NCBI GenBank assembly: GCA_015143735.1
Contig: VKHC01000461.1
Span: 1-11,813 of the forward strand
Length of the DNA: 11,813 bases
Source of the DNA: Synura sp. LO234KE
Lineage: Eukaryota; Sar; Synurophyceae; Synurales; Mallomonadaceae
Direction: 5' to 3'
Shown here: positions 1-10,800 of the stretch, piece by piece
How positions within the stretch are numbered: the first letter of the stretch is position 1
Layout: each line of letters opens with the position of its first letter
The notes under the pieces: model-generated
Seen by the model: the letters and a program-made list of their open reading frames with translations, nothing else
Databases searched by the model: none
What the model was told of the DNA's origin: nothing
Made by a program: the position numbers and the translations under genes

Positions 1-19
1 GTGGTTTGGGATGAAACAG
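1..19 (+). other. 3' end of the intron upstream of exon 1 (incomplete)
   Basis: The first 19 bases end in ACAG, the acceptor of exon 1. The intron's 5' end is outside the window, so the array very probably continues upstream. Confidence 0.7.
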
Positions 20-1856
20 GCGGTAATTGTTGTACACGCTAGACCTTTGATTGATACATTCCGTGATCTCTGAGCGAATATCTTTCTAGATTGTAAGCAA
101 TTACATCGCTATATTGCCATGGACTATTGCTTATATTTGTGGCTACATTTTGCTCCGCTAACAAATCAAATGGATTATTCAGCCCGTAAGCTTACACAAT
201 GAGAACTTACGGTGAATCCCTGAAGTGCAATTGCATCGTAGACTGTAAGAGGAATAGATGTCCAGATTCGATTACCACCCTCATAATGGGCCTTCGTGCA
301 GTCGGTATACTATCGGATCCACCATTTTCTACAAAGTTGAATGCTCATCTCTTGCCCACCTCTAAACTCAAAGACGGTAACAAACCTCGATATAGTAGTT
401 ACTCGTCATTTATTCTTTGAAATAATGAACCATGTCGTCGCCTGCTCCAGCCGGTAACAGTAACTGTCTAACAAGCGCATCTGTACTTGGTTAAGCATCC
501 CCTCGATTGGCTACGCATGTTGGTTATGGGCCATGTTAGACGGTAAAACCTCGAATATTGCATTAATTACATTCATTTATACCGGTACCGCATATATGAA
601 TTTACTTGCAGCTGGTAAAAGACGTATATCGGTTTTGGATGCGATGTCTGATGGAAAATCTTTTCTAATATGGATGTTAAACAAACGTATACGCCAGATT
701 GTAAGTTCGCTATTCGACTCTGAAGACTTTCGTTCTAAATGCTTCTGTATTCTAATTAATATCACGCTTGTCCCCAACACATACTCCATAGCCGGTGAGA
801 CTACAACATCAGTTCTTGCACAGGGATTTTTTATATGACGAAATTGCGTACAACTCCAACGATTGTTTGATTGATTGAAATTCAGACGGTAAAGATTCCT
901 CTATAGATCATTTGCATTTCTCATATAAATATTTTGAATCACAGGCGGTCAGCTTACTATTGATCGGGTTTCAATTCACCAATTTATCTACATACTGTAT
1001 ATATGCACAGATTGTACGTATATTATTACCCATCGATAGTTTAACTAACGTAACCCTTCCCGCGTACAATCTGATCCCTTTATAGCCGGTGAGCTCATAC
1101 TTTATGTGATCGCTCCTCCCCGTTCTCACTCGAATGATTTTTCAATAACTTCAATCCCGCCTTAGACCGTGAGCTACTTTACTCTATGAAGGACTAGCTG
1201 CACTTATTTGTAACTATCGTCCTTCTGCTCTTATCAGAGCGTATGTTGTGTTCTAAGAAACAATTTGCTGTTACACACGTCCTATCTCAATGGAACTGCA
1301 TTTAGACGGTACATGTTTTTGAACTATTGGCATCGATTGCGCTTTAATTATCTGGTTTTACTCCCAAGCCTGTGAGTATATTTGCACAGCATTCGACCTA
1401 CATTTACCTTTAAACATCTTTATCTCGGCCCGCCCTTAGACGGTGATTTAAACTACTACAAAAGCACTGAACATTAATTGAATCGTTTGTATTAGATTGT
1501 AATATTTCAAATTACGCGTCAATAAGCGAAAATAATTTGCAAATAATGGTTGTCGATCATCAAATATCTAGATTGTAAGTTGAAGTTGGATCAGTGTTTG
1601 TGATCCTTTGATATCATCGATGTAATGGCTGTCTGTTCCTCCATCGTACTTTTTGTTGTTCAACTTAGCCGGTGAGTAAAGTTTGGTTGCTCTAAATAAG
1701 TGATTACAAATGCATCCTTTGTAATATATTGTTGTTTCCTTTACCACCTTTCAGAGTGTGAGTAACTCCACCCACTTAATACTTCTTCCACATAGAATAT
1801 CGTACTCATTGTTTCGATTGACATCTGATCACTTTATTGTATCCAATTAACAGTCG
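20..1856 (+). CDS. Exons 1-25 of the single-codon array (Ile/Thr/Ala/Ser-rich Pro-Thr-x-x repeats)
   Basis: Exon starts, codons and residues: 20 GCG Ala; 90 ATT Ile; 183 CCC Pro; 242 ACT Thr; 302 TCG Ser; 374 ACG Thr; 451 CCG Pro; 540 ACG Thr; 612 CTG Leu; 698 ATT Ile; 792 CCG Pro; 886 ACG Thr; 945 GCG Ala; 1011 ATT Ile; 1086 CCG Pro; 1166 ACC Thr; 1238 AGC Ser; 1306 ACG Thr; 1369 CCT Pro; 1440 ACG Thr; 1496 ATT Ile; 1572 ATT Ile; 1669 CCG Pro; 1755 AGT Ser; 1854 TCG Ser. The block begins with the last two residues of a repeat, then runs in perfect register to exon 25, where one residue appears to be missing before the next Pro. Exons 17 and 24 begin with AG, so their 3' splice site reads AGAG. 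The 5' site after exon 13 is a weak GTCAGC. Introns here resemble one another only at their ends. Confidence 0.82.
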
Positions 1857-4800
1857 GTAGGCCTATCCGTAGCTCAAGCTTGACCTCGAGAAAACCTTAT
1901 TCCCTGTTTACACTAGCCTGTAAGTCTTTGGTTTGCACTCTTGGAATCTCCATTTCTAAAACGAGTTCCCAATTTGGTACAATGATATGGATGCATCAGA
2001 CGGTAACGCATTTACCAAATTTTGGTTCGCGGATTAATTCATATCGGCAGAATGTGAGCACTTGGTTTGGGGAATGAATTACTGTTATCTTACCTGGAAT
2101 TCCCGCCATTACTTGTAACTGCCGCATTCAATCGACGAAGACTGTAAGTAACTAGTATACACATTGAGTGGGACTTGTGATATCTGATAAGAATGGATGG
2201 CAAATTATAATCTCGGGAACCATTTCTGCTGCTCCAGCCGGTATCCATAATCAACGAATTCACATAAGCCATCACCTTACTATTGTTTCTCATTCAACTC
2301 TACAAATCGGCATTTTACAAAGACGGTAATTTTACTCCCTTTCCACCTGACTGAACCTACTTGGTCACCTATCCCAACGGCGCTTCCCTACTCAGTCGGT
2401 ACGAATAACACATATTCATTTAAACCGAAGAAATCCGTTTGTGAATAATTGATCATTTCCCTTAGCCGGTAATCCATCACTGTAGTGAACACGTTACCTC
2501 TTTATAATCGATATTTTGTAAATTGAATACATTTTACAGCCGGTAAGAGAGTCAATTGCTCATAAGAAAACAAAGATATTACAGACATACTATTCAATTT
2601 CTTTCATTGGAAATGGTTAACACCCGCGGTAGACGGTGAGTACTTAAACACTTCCCGATAAGATGAAACTCATTCAAACAATGCCACTGCGCGACGCGTT
2701 TTATTTTTCAATAAATAAAGTTTGTAAGTAAACCTTTAGAATAATCGAATCGGTTTTATAATCATTCCGGAGTTTAGAAAGTAAGAAGCGTAACATGAGG
2801 AAATTTGAAATTAACGGAGATAGCATAATCCACTTCCTATTCGCAGCCCGTAAGCATATAGTTACCGAAAATATTTATCTGGACATGACGTAATCGGTTC
2901 GCATCTCGACTGCACTAAGTCGGTGAGGAGCGCATCGCGTGACTGTAACTGTAACGTGCTTGACTAGTACATGACTAATTTGTGCTTGTCCCTGTCACCG
3001 CTAAGGTTGTAAGTTAGCCTTCGATTTGTTGCGCTACGCAAGTCTTGAAGCCTCATCTTACGTTCGTCTTCATGTCCGCGATACAAGATCGTGAGTACTA
3101 TTCTATCTTACCGTATCAGATCTATACTCGGATTTACGTTTTCTGTCAGCCGGTAATTCTTACTCCACGAACACGTTCGAACCGGAGTCAACAACCCTAA
3201 TACGATACTGTTGCGCCGACATTTACAGACTGTGAGTACTCATTGAAAATTGTCTTACTCTATGAATACTTCGAGTCGTTACGAAATGTTTGAACAGGCG
3301 GTATACGTGTTCCTCAAAGATAATACTTTGATTTACTCTTGGTTGTGTCCTTCTGTTAAGACGGTACGATTCAGTTACAAAAATCGATCGCCGTACTAAT
3401 ATCGAAGGAAATCTTTTGCTACAATTTTTTCTGTCATATTCTGACATAACCAGCCGGTATGCCGACTTCGGAAGAAATCATAAGATTGGTTCATCACGAA
3501 GTCATAATGTTTGGAATGATTTAGTCGGTATAGAGTGCCTACAAAATGAAACGTTGAAAACTTCTAAATCTGCGCGATATTGCCTTGGGTATATTTCCAA
3601 ATCCTGGGCACTGGCGATGCGGAATACAGTCTGTAAGTTCGACTAATTATAAGTGGGGGAACTCCGATTTCAATGAACAATCTACGTGCAAATTACGATA
3701 TTGGAACTTACTCGTTGCTTTATTCGATCCAGCCGGTACAGCGTACCCACTTTGAGAAAACTTGTTTTAATTCGAATAAATTTGCCCGATAATTACATCT
3801 GAAAGCCGGTGAGTGAACTTGGGATCGATTCAAGTAAAATTGTTTTTAAGCTCTTTTGCGCACTATTTCTCTCCACCGTTAGACTGTAAGCCATCTATCT
3901 CCTTCATTGTTCCTTTTTTAAATACAATATATTTAGGTTGTACGTTTCTTAATTTTAAGTTTTACTGCGTAAAATTGTAACATTACTGGTCACCCTCACT
4001 TTGTGTCGAATGAAGCCGGTACGTCTAGTGCGGTATCACAGTGTTCAGTACTCTGATCGCATCCTCATTTATGCAGCCGGTAACGAATATAGCGGGAATT
4101 TAAATCACCCAATATTGGAAGTCGTAATCGCTCGATGATATCTGAAACAGACGGTAATACAAATACAACCAAACTGCAATAGGGAGACGGAGTCTCATGA
4201 CATGCGTCAACTTGTTTTGCTCTATCGTATTGGTTAGATGGTAAGTTACTGTAAAGATAACGACCACATACGTTAACAAACGATTGCAATATAGACCGTG
4301 AGTGAAGCCGGCGGATATACATGACTTCTTAGACCATTTTAAATTTTCCCTCTAAAATCTGATTGATTCACAGCCGGTTTGTTTACATGGAGACATGTTT
4401 GCAAATTGTTACCAGCTATCCTTACTCATTTTGTTTCGATTGCAATGGGCATGCAGACGGTGAGTATTACTATTCCACATATTTATGTGGTACCCTCTCC
4501 TGGAATTGAAAGTAGTAATTTGTATTGTGAAACCAAACTATAGGCTGTAAGCAACTCTAATTCCTGGGAAACAAACTCATGTGCTCCAGCTCACGCTGTC
4601 CTATACTTGTGCTTGTTGTCTTACCATTTTCATGCACAAGATTGTAAGATTGCTACTAGTAAAAGATATATGCGTTTTGCTTGTAACTGTATTTGTATTC
4701 ATTCAAGCCGGTGCGTAGAAACGGCTCGATACATTCATATCAGTATATTAATTCTATCTAACAGACGGTATAACACATTTGCTATAACCGTCGAATAGCA

Positions 4801-7800
4801 CAATCATCCGCCCGTTTCTGTTGCTTTAATGGTGGACTGCATATGCAAATAAACTTGAAGTCTGTAAGTATCTTCCTTACAAATGCAATTTCATGAGTAC
4901 TGCTCTCTAATATTGTTTTCTCTCATCAGATTGTAAGTGTCATCATCATCATGAATTAACGAGTTTTTAAGAATCGTTGCAATTGCACTATAGCCGGTAC
5001 TATTAAAATTGCCTCATATGACATTCGAAGACTAAAGTACCTGACCGAATTCATTCTAACTACCTTTACCAAAGACGGTAATATTTCATACAACGGCGGG
5101 ATCTCCCGGCGTTTACTTTATACCTCCACAACGCACTCTCACACACACACACACCCACTTCTCCCTCAGTCCGTAAGTATATACTATAAACTAAAAAGAA
5201 TAATTGCATCGCTTAACTATTATTACGGGACGGGAAAATACGGCTGTTGTAAAATTAGTCGGTAGAGAAATATTGATCTATTTATTCCAAGTCGAAATTT
5301 ATTCAGCACAATCCTGGCGACTGCCAATCGAACCCTATAACAGCCGGTTAGTAGTGTACATCGTAAACACGTTTTAGTTTTTATTCTCTCGTAGTCGGTG
5401 GGTAGTTGCGACACTATGTATTCACTTCTGCAAACAATAAATTGAGTGATGCGATCGCGTCTACTCCTACTCTCTCGCTATTTACTTTCGTCGGCTTTGC
5501 AGAAAGTAAGAATGCTTAACGATGTTTCGCACCGGCTCTATCAGTTAATTTGTCCATTTTCTTAAATGCGTTCTTTTCTCGATTCAATCACTCAAGATTG
5601 TGCGTTCTTTATTTGAACTGCTTCCATTTCTAAGCCGTCGTACATCCTTATCTTCGCGTCCATAAACGCAGCCGGTGATTTTTAACACGATGGGACCACA
5701 AAAACCCGATTTACTGTTCTCTTTTTATTTTAAAGACGGTATAAGCACTTTCGTGAACAAACGCGTCCCTGATAATATATTGCTTTGGTGTTATTTCTCG
5801 TACTGTGAAGTCGGTATGAAGATATAAGTCCCAATTTTGAGAATTTAAATCTTTTAAAAATGTTTTTTTGCGTACATATAGCCGGTAAAGAACAATTGCT
5901 CCGAATGTACTCACGTCCAATCATACGTTCCTGCATTAGCCGGTATGTGACAAAGCCATAGTTCTATTATTGCCTCTAATCGAAAGATCAAAATTCACCA
6001 TCGCGGTCACTTAAGTCGGTAAGCAATTAGCCCTCGTGAGCAACAACAAAACTAATATTATTACGTCGCACTGTCCGTGCGCGTTACGCAATATTCGTCA
6101 GTCTGTACGTGTTGTAATAATGATCGTTTACACTTCCTACAATCCTAATTGTATCGTTGTGTACGGGGGATCGCCTATCGACTGAAGATCGTACGCACAC
6201 TTCGTAGCATATGCTTTCTGTGACTCACGAGAAATTTGGTTTGAATATCAACTTATGAATCAACCAAACGCTGGTTCTCCGGACCATTCCGCGATTCTCG
6301 GATAAACATGAAACAGCCGGTCAGTTCACTTGCTTAACAGTCAGACGTTGATTAAGTCTTACCGCTTCATTACGGCGTTTGTAATTATCGAATCAACGCT
6401 TACCAGACTGTAAGTAGAACACGTATCGCTTACTCTTTCGCCGATCACTACCTTTGCTATTTCCGTAGTACGTGAGTTGTTCGTAATGAAGCTATCCTAT
6501 CATTATGGATAGCTGTAATGGCTTTTTGACCTTGCTCGTGGTGTAGCGGGTAAGCTTGAATATACGGATAAAGTTGCGATCAGCTTTAGCATGAGAGCAT
6601 TTATATGCCGATATTTACAGCCGGTAATAACACCTCCCTAAATTTTTTATGTTGTGAAAAATTTCTCTAATTTTTTAAATTTGAATTGAATAGACTGTAA
6701 GATTACCCAGCTAGTCGCCTCTTACGTCAGACAGAACTAACTTACTATGTCCGGTGTTCAACTTTTTTCAGCCTGTAGGTTTTGCATAAATAATTTCAAT
6801 TATGCTTGTGCTGATCTATTCATTACTCATACGACAGGCGGTAAGCACTGTAACAAAATAAGGGCACTCGGATTTCGTTTGTGTAAACGTTCGTCCCTAT
6901 ATATTTCGCTAGCCGGTAAGGATTACATCCAATTTACATCTGAGTGATATTAGATGTATGGTATATTGAAATTTAGACGGTAATGAGACTCCATCTCGCT
7001 AATGAGGAAAAGAGAATTTTATCGACCTTTACCGCATGAATTTTTACAGCCGGTAAGATTGTGGTAAAAATATGATGTATGCGGTGCATCATCGTTTGTT
7101 ACTAGGTGGTGAGTGGAGGCTACCCGTTACTATTAACATATTTGACAATTATCCGGCCCATACTTGTTTGATTAAATTGTTTCCTGATGTAAACTCGTGA
7201 ATAGCCGGTAAGTCGAAATATGAGACATAATATACTCTCGTTAAGGATGTTTATTTCTAGTCGGTATGTGCGAGTATGATCTTAAAGGAAATATATCAAT
7301 ACTTATGTGCTTCGTTGGCCTCCGGCTTATTCTTTAATCGACGGCCATGCTTCATTAGCCTGTAAGTGGCTATTAACAGTCTGGAATACTATGATCACCA
7401 TCTATTTAATGTCGATGCGGTTTGATTTTTCTCTAGGCGGTAGTGACGACCCTCCCACTTGACATGTACAGTCCTTGTAATAAGTTTTACAATTGACCGC
7501 CTTGCAGCCCGTAAGTTTGTCCTTCATACACTCATATATTTGCTATTTATTTATCTCTGTGGTCTCTAGACTGTGAGTACTTGATGGCCCATGGTTTCTG
7601 CAATGAAGAGACCTAACTGCGTGTCCTCTGGTCACACTATGCTATGCGCTCAGTCGGTATGTATCCTTATCCTATTGCGGTGTGTAAATGTTTCATTACC
7701 TTTATTATCGGAATAATAGCCGGTACTGCCTAGTAGCAATTCATATCGTTCTCTTCAAATTTATCCTCCAAATGGCGCTTACATTTTACTGCCTCATAGC

Positions 7801-10800
7801 CGGTACTTTTCAATCGCTTTGGTTTCGTTGAAGTTGAATTGCGTTATACCTTGAACACATTCGACGGAACCGCAGACTGTAAGTAAACCTTAATTCTAAT
7901 CTCAATTCGTTCTTATCGTTAAATTTTACTTAGTACGTAAGCTGTTTGTATTGAGTCGTTTGTTATGATACATTATGGCTCGTATTGGTGACCGTGTCCG
8001 GTGTAGGTGGTGCGTTTATTCACCCTGACGGATTTCTTGTGCGTATTCGAAATGGCTTACTTATTCTTATCAACCTTAGCCGGTAACACTATTGACCTGG
8101 GCATGAAATCCAGTTAGATTTGAATATTTCATATAACATTTCCCATGCGACTAATTGAAAAAGACGGTGAGTTTACCCAGAATATTGCATTTGTAACGTA
8201 TGACATAATTTACATTATCTCCGGTATTACATTTGTCCAGAATGTACGCATCATCAATATATTGTCTATGCGGTTCTTTTCTATAATTTGCATACAAGTC
8301 GGTAAGCGATGGAAAGCGGTCGATTCATACAGCGAATCGGTTTTAGCTGTGATCATAAATTTATTTAGCCGGTAAGGAGTATTATTGAAAACAGTATTCC
8401 TGGTCGCCGAACGCTATTAATCTGGTACAATATAGTCGGTATGAGGCGTTGCTCTTTCTTCAATTCCGAGAAGTGATAGCGTTTCTTTTGCTGCAATCAA
8501 CCACTTGGACTAGTCGGTAAGTTTGTTCACACAAATGACTCCTTCGAAGAGGTGAACCGACGATTGATTGTGCGTGCAGGTGGTAAGTGTCGGTTTTCGG
8601 TTCCCTTTCAAATTTATATCGGTGACCTATCATGCGCCTTCGATTGTTCATATTAATTTTTAACAGCCGGTAAGTCAATATGCGAAAATTGTTGCCTTCA
8701 ATATCTGATTTTTTTCTAGTCGGTGAGTATGAGCTAGTTGAAAGGCGATTATTTCTTACTAGATTAACTAAAATATACGCAATTATCCCATGCGCTTTTA
8801 TATTTAATCCGACTGTTGTGCTTTATAAGCCTGTAAGCTACAATTGATGGTTTTTAGTACGTCCACTACTGCCCGCCTTGATTCCGACGTGTTTTATTAA
8901 CTTAGGCGGTATGACTTGGGCTTTCCATTCCATATTTCCGGAGTAACCCTGTCATGATATGTAAAATCACTACCCCACAGCCCGTAAGTTTGTATTTTTT
9001 ATACACACTCTCATGACCGTTATTCGTTTACCATCGTGTTACTCAAGTCTGTAAGTGCTTCCTGGAGAACTCGTACTTGTAATGGGGGTTGATAATGGTC
9101 TAAACACGTATTTTCTGTCCCCGACGCACTAGTCGGTATGTATCCTTATCTTAATGTGGAGACTGATATTTCATTACCACTGGTATGGGAATAATAGCCG
9201 GTACTACCCACTAGCCCTCGTATATACAATATATGGATTATTGCGCTTGGGATGGTGTCTGGTGTATGTACTGCAGCCGGTATGTATTTTGACCAATTCT
9301 ATTCCACAATAAAAAAGCACCTGTTTTAAACTGGCGAACACTGACAATTTGGCTAAAGACTGTAAGTATATATTATTTTTCATATTAGCACTCTTATCCT
9401 AAATGGTGTGCGTTCAGTACGTAAGTTGTCGCAGGCGAAGTTTTCCGCAGTAAAATCTTACCATAACTTTTTATTTGGTTCTGATTCGCGATCATATGCG
9501 GGGTGGTAGTTGGTAAGTTAGTATACATGGATGAAAGTGATATGGTTTACTTTCTACTAATCTCTCTTAGCCGGTAACAATTCCTTCACGGGCTTGACAT
9601 CTGTTTAGATGTATTTTTTGGCTCAACTTGGATGACTAGACGGTGGGTGTACCCAATATATTGCCTTGGTAACGTGTGACATATCTTAACTCACATTTCG
9701 TATTGGACTTCTTTAGCCTGTAAGTATTGTCAATGTATTATCTATGCGGTTTTTATCTTTTCTTTGTATATAAGGCGGTAAGTGTTGTAAAGCAGAAGAT
9801 TTTTATAGAGGCTGTTGGTTTGATCATTGGTTGTGCTTGTTTGCATATTTCGACAGCCGGTAAGTTTGGCAGTCCGAGCAGCCTTTCTGGCTCACTGATT
9901 ATAAATGAATACGTTTTGGCTTAGACGGTATGAGCCACTTGTCTTAACTTTTACGTTCACATTCACTTTCGTTTTTCCCTCCAGCCGGTGCGATTGTGAC
10001 CACCTGTGATATTTACCACTATCAATAGTGATCGGTTGTGTTGTTCCATATAGGCGGTAAGTGGGGTTTATCACTTGATAGTCGTATATGTATAAATTAT
10101 TCTGCCTTTGTCTTGGTTTTTCTTATACGATGATAGCCGGTAAGTGGTAGTAGGCCAAAACAGCCATATGCATATTGTAACCGCCCCCACCGCTAATATT
10201 ATGTCACAAGACGGTGCGTATGATAATCTACACATCGACAATCCCAACACGACTTTCAAACGGCGGTTGTGCTTTTATTAGCCCGTAAGATTCTTAATTC
10301 AAATAGCAATAATTGTTCACGTATCCTTGAAATTTCGATGTTAGTCGGTATGAAACCGCTTTCTCATTCCATATTAGCTGCAAGCCAGTGTGATATAACG
10401 TACACTTGTCTTCTTCATAGCCCGTAAGTTTCAAATCCATACAACTCTTACGCTGGCTTAGTTTTGCATTTAAATTATATTTGGTTTGGCTCGAGTAGAC
10501 GGTGCGATAATTACCCACCACCACCACGTTGCCTTAATTCGTATGATGTGCACTCTGTCTGGCGTTTTAATTTTAAAGCCCGTAAGTGTCCTTGATGTCC
10601 TTACTTGACTGTTCTGATCCATCACATGCAAAAAAGGCGGTGAGCACTGTAGTACAGGCAGTGCGATATCAGTTGTTCAACTGTTTGTGCTCGCATATGT
10701 ATCTATAGCCGGTAAGGAGCAATGGCACATAACACTGACTGTCAATGGAATACTAACAATATACATATGGTGTGATGAAGACGGTATGTATGGAGTTAGT

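Noticed and set aside
1794-1807. Possible 6-nt exon AATATC with a good upstream acceptor
   Set aside because: The upstream intron would be 38 nt, shorter than any other. It would insert two residues where only one seems to be missing, so it worsens the register.
3175-3183. GTTCGAACC, resembling a tRNA T-loop (B box)
   Set aside because: There is no A box, acceptor stem or anticodon arm at the right distance; it lies inside an ordinary intron.
4027-4035. TAGTGCGGTAT and, near 5633, TAAGCCGTCGTACAT as candidate units
   Set aside because: The spacing between AG and GT is not three bases. The first would also make an intron of about 10 nt.
5730-5936. Recurrent Tyr-Arg-Leu in minus-strand frames
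   Set aside because: It is the reverse complement of the common AG-CCG-GTA unit read in one frame, so it is a shadow of the splice-site pattern and not a protein motif.
8219-8228. Donor-like words without an acceptor: CCGGTATTAC here; also ACGGTGAA near 210, CCGGTACC near 583, CCGGTGTT near 6751 and 7998
   Set aside because: No AG precedes the triplet. The first lies inside an intron whose duplicate copy at 9643-9716 lacks it, so it is incidental.
8856-8866. Possible extra unit AG-TAC-GT between exons 116 and 117
   Set aside because: The donor would be GTCCAC and the upstream intron only 25 nt. Including Tyr would break the Pro register, and no counterpart exists in the other copies.
10383-10394. 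AG-CCA-GTGTGA resembling a unit
   Set aside because: There is no pyrimidine tract, it lies only 36 nt after the previous exon, it would use a codon type absent elsewhere, and it breaks the register.
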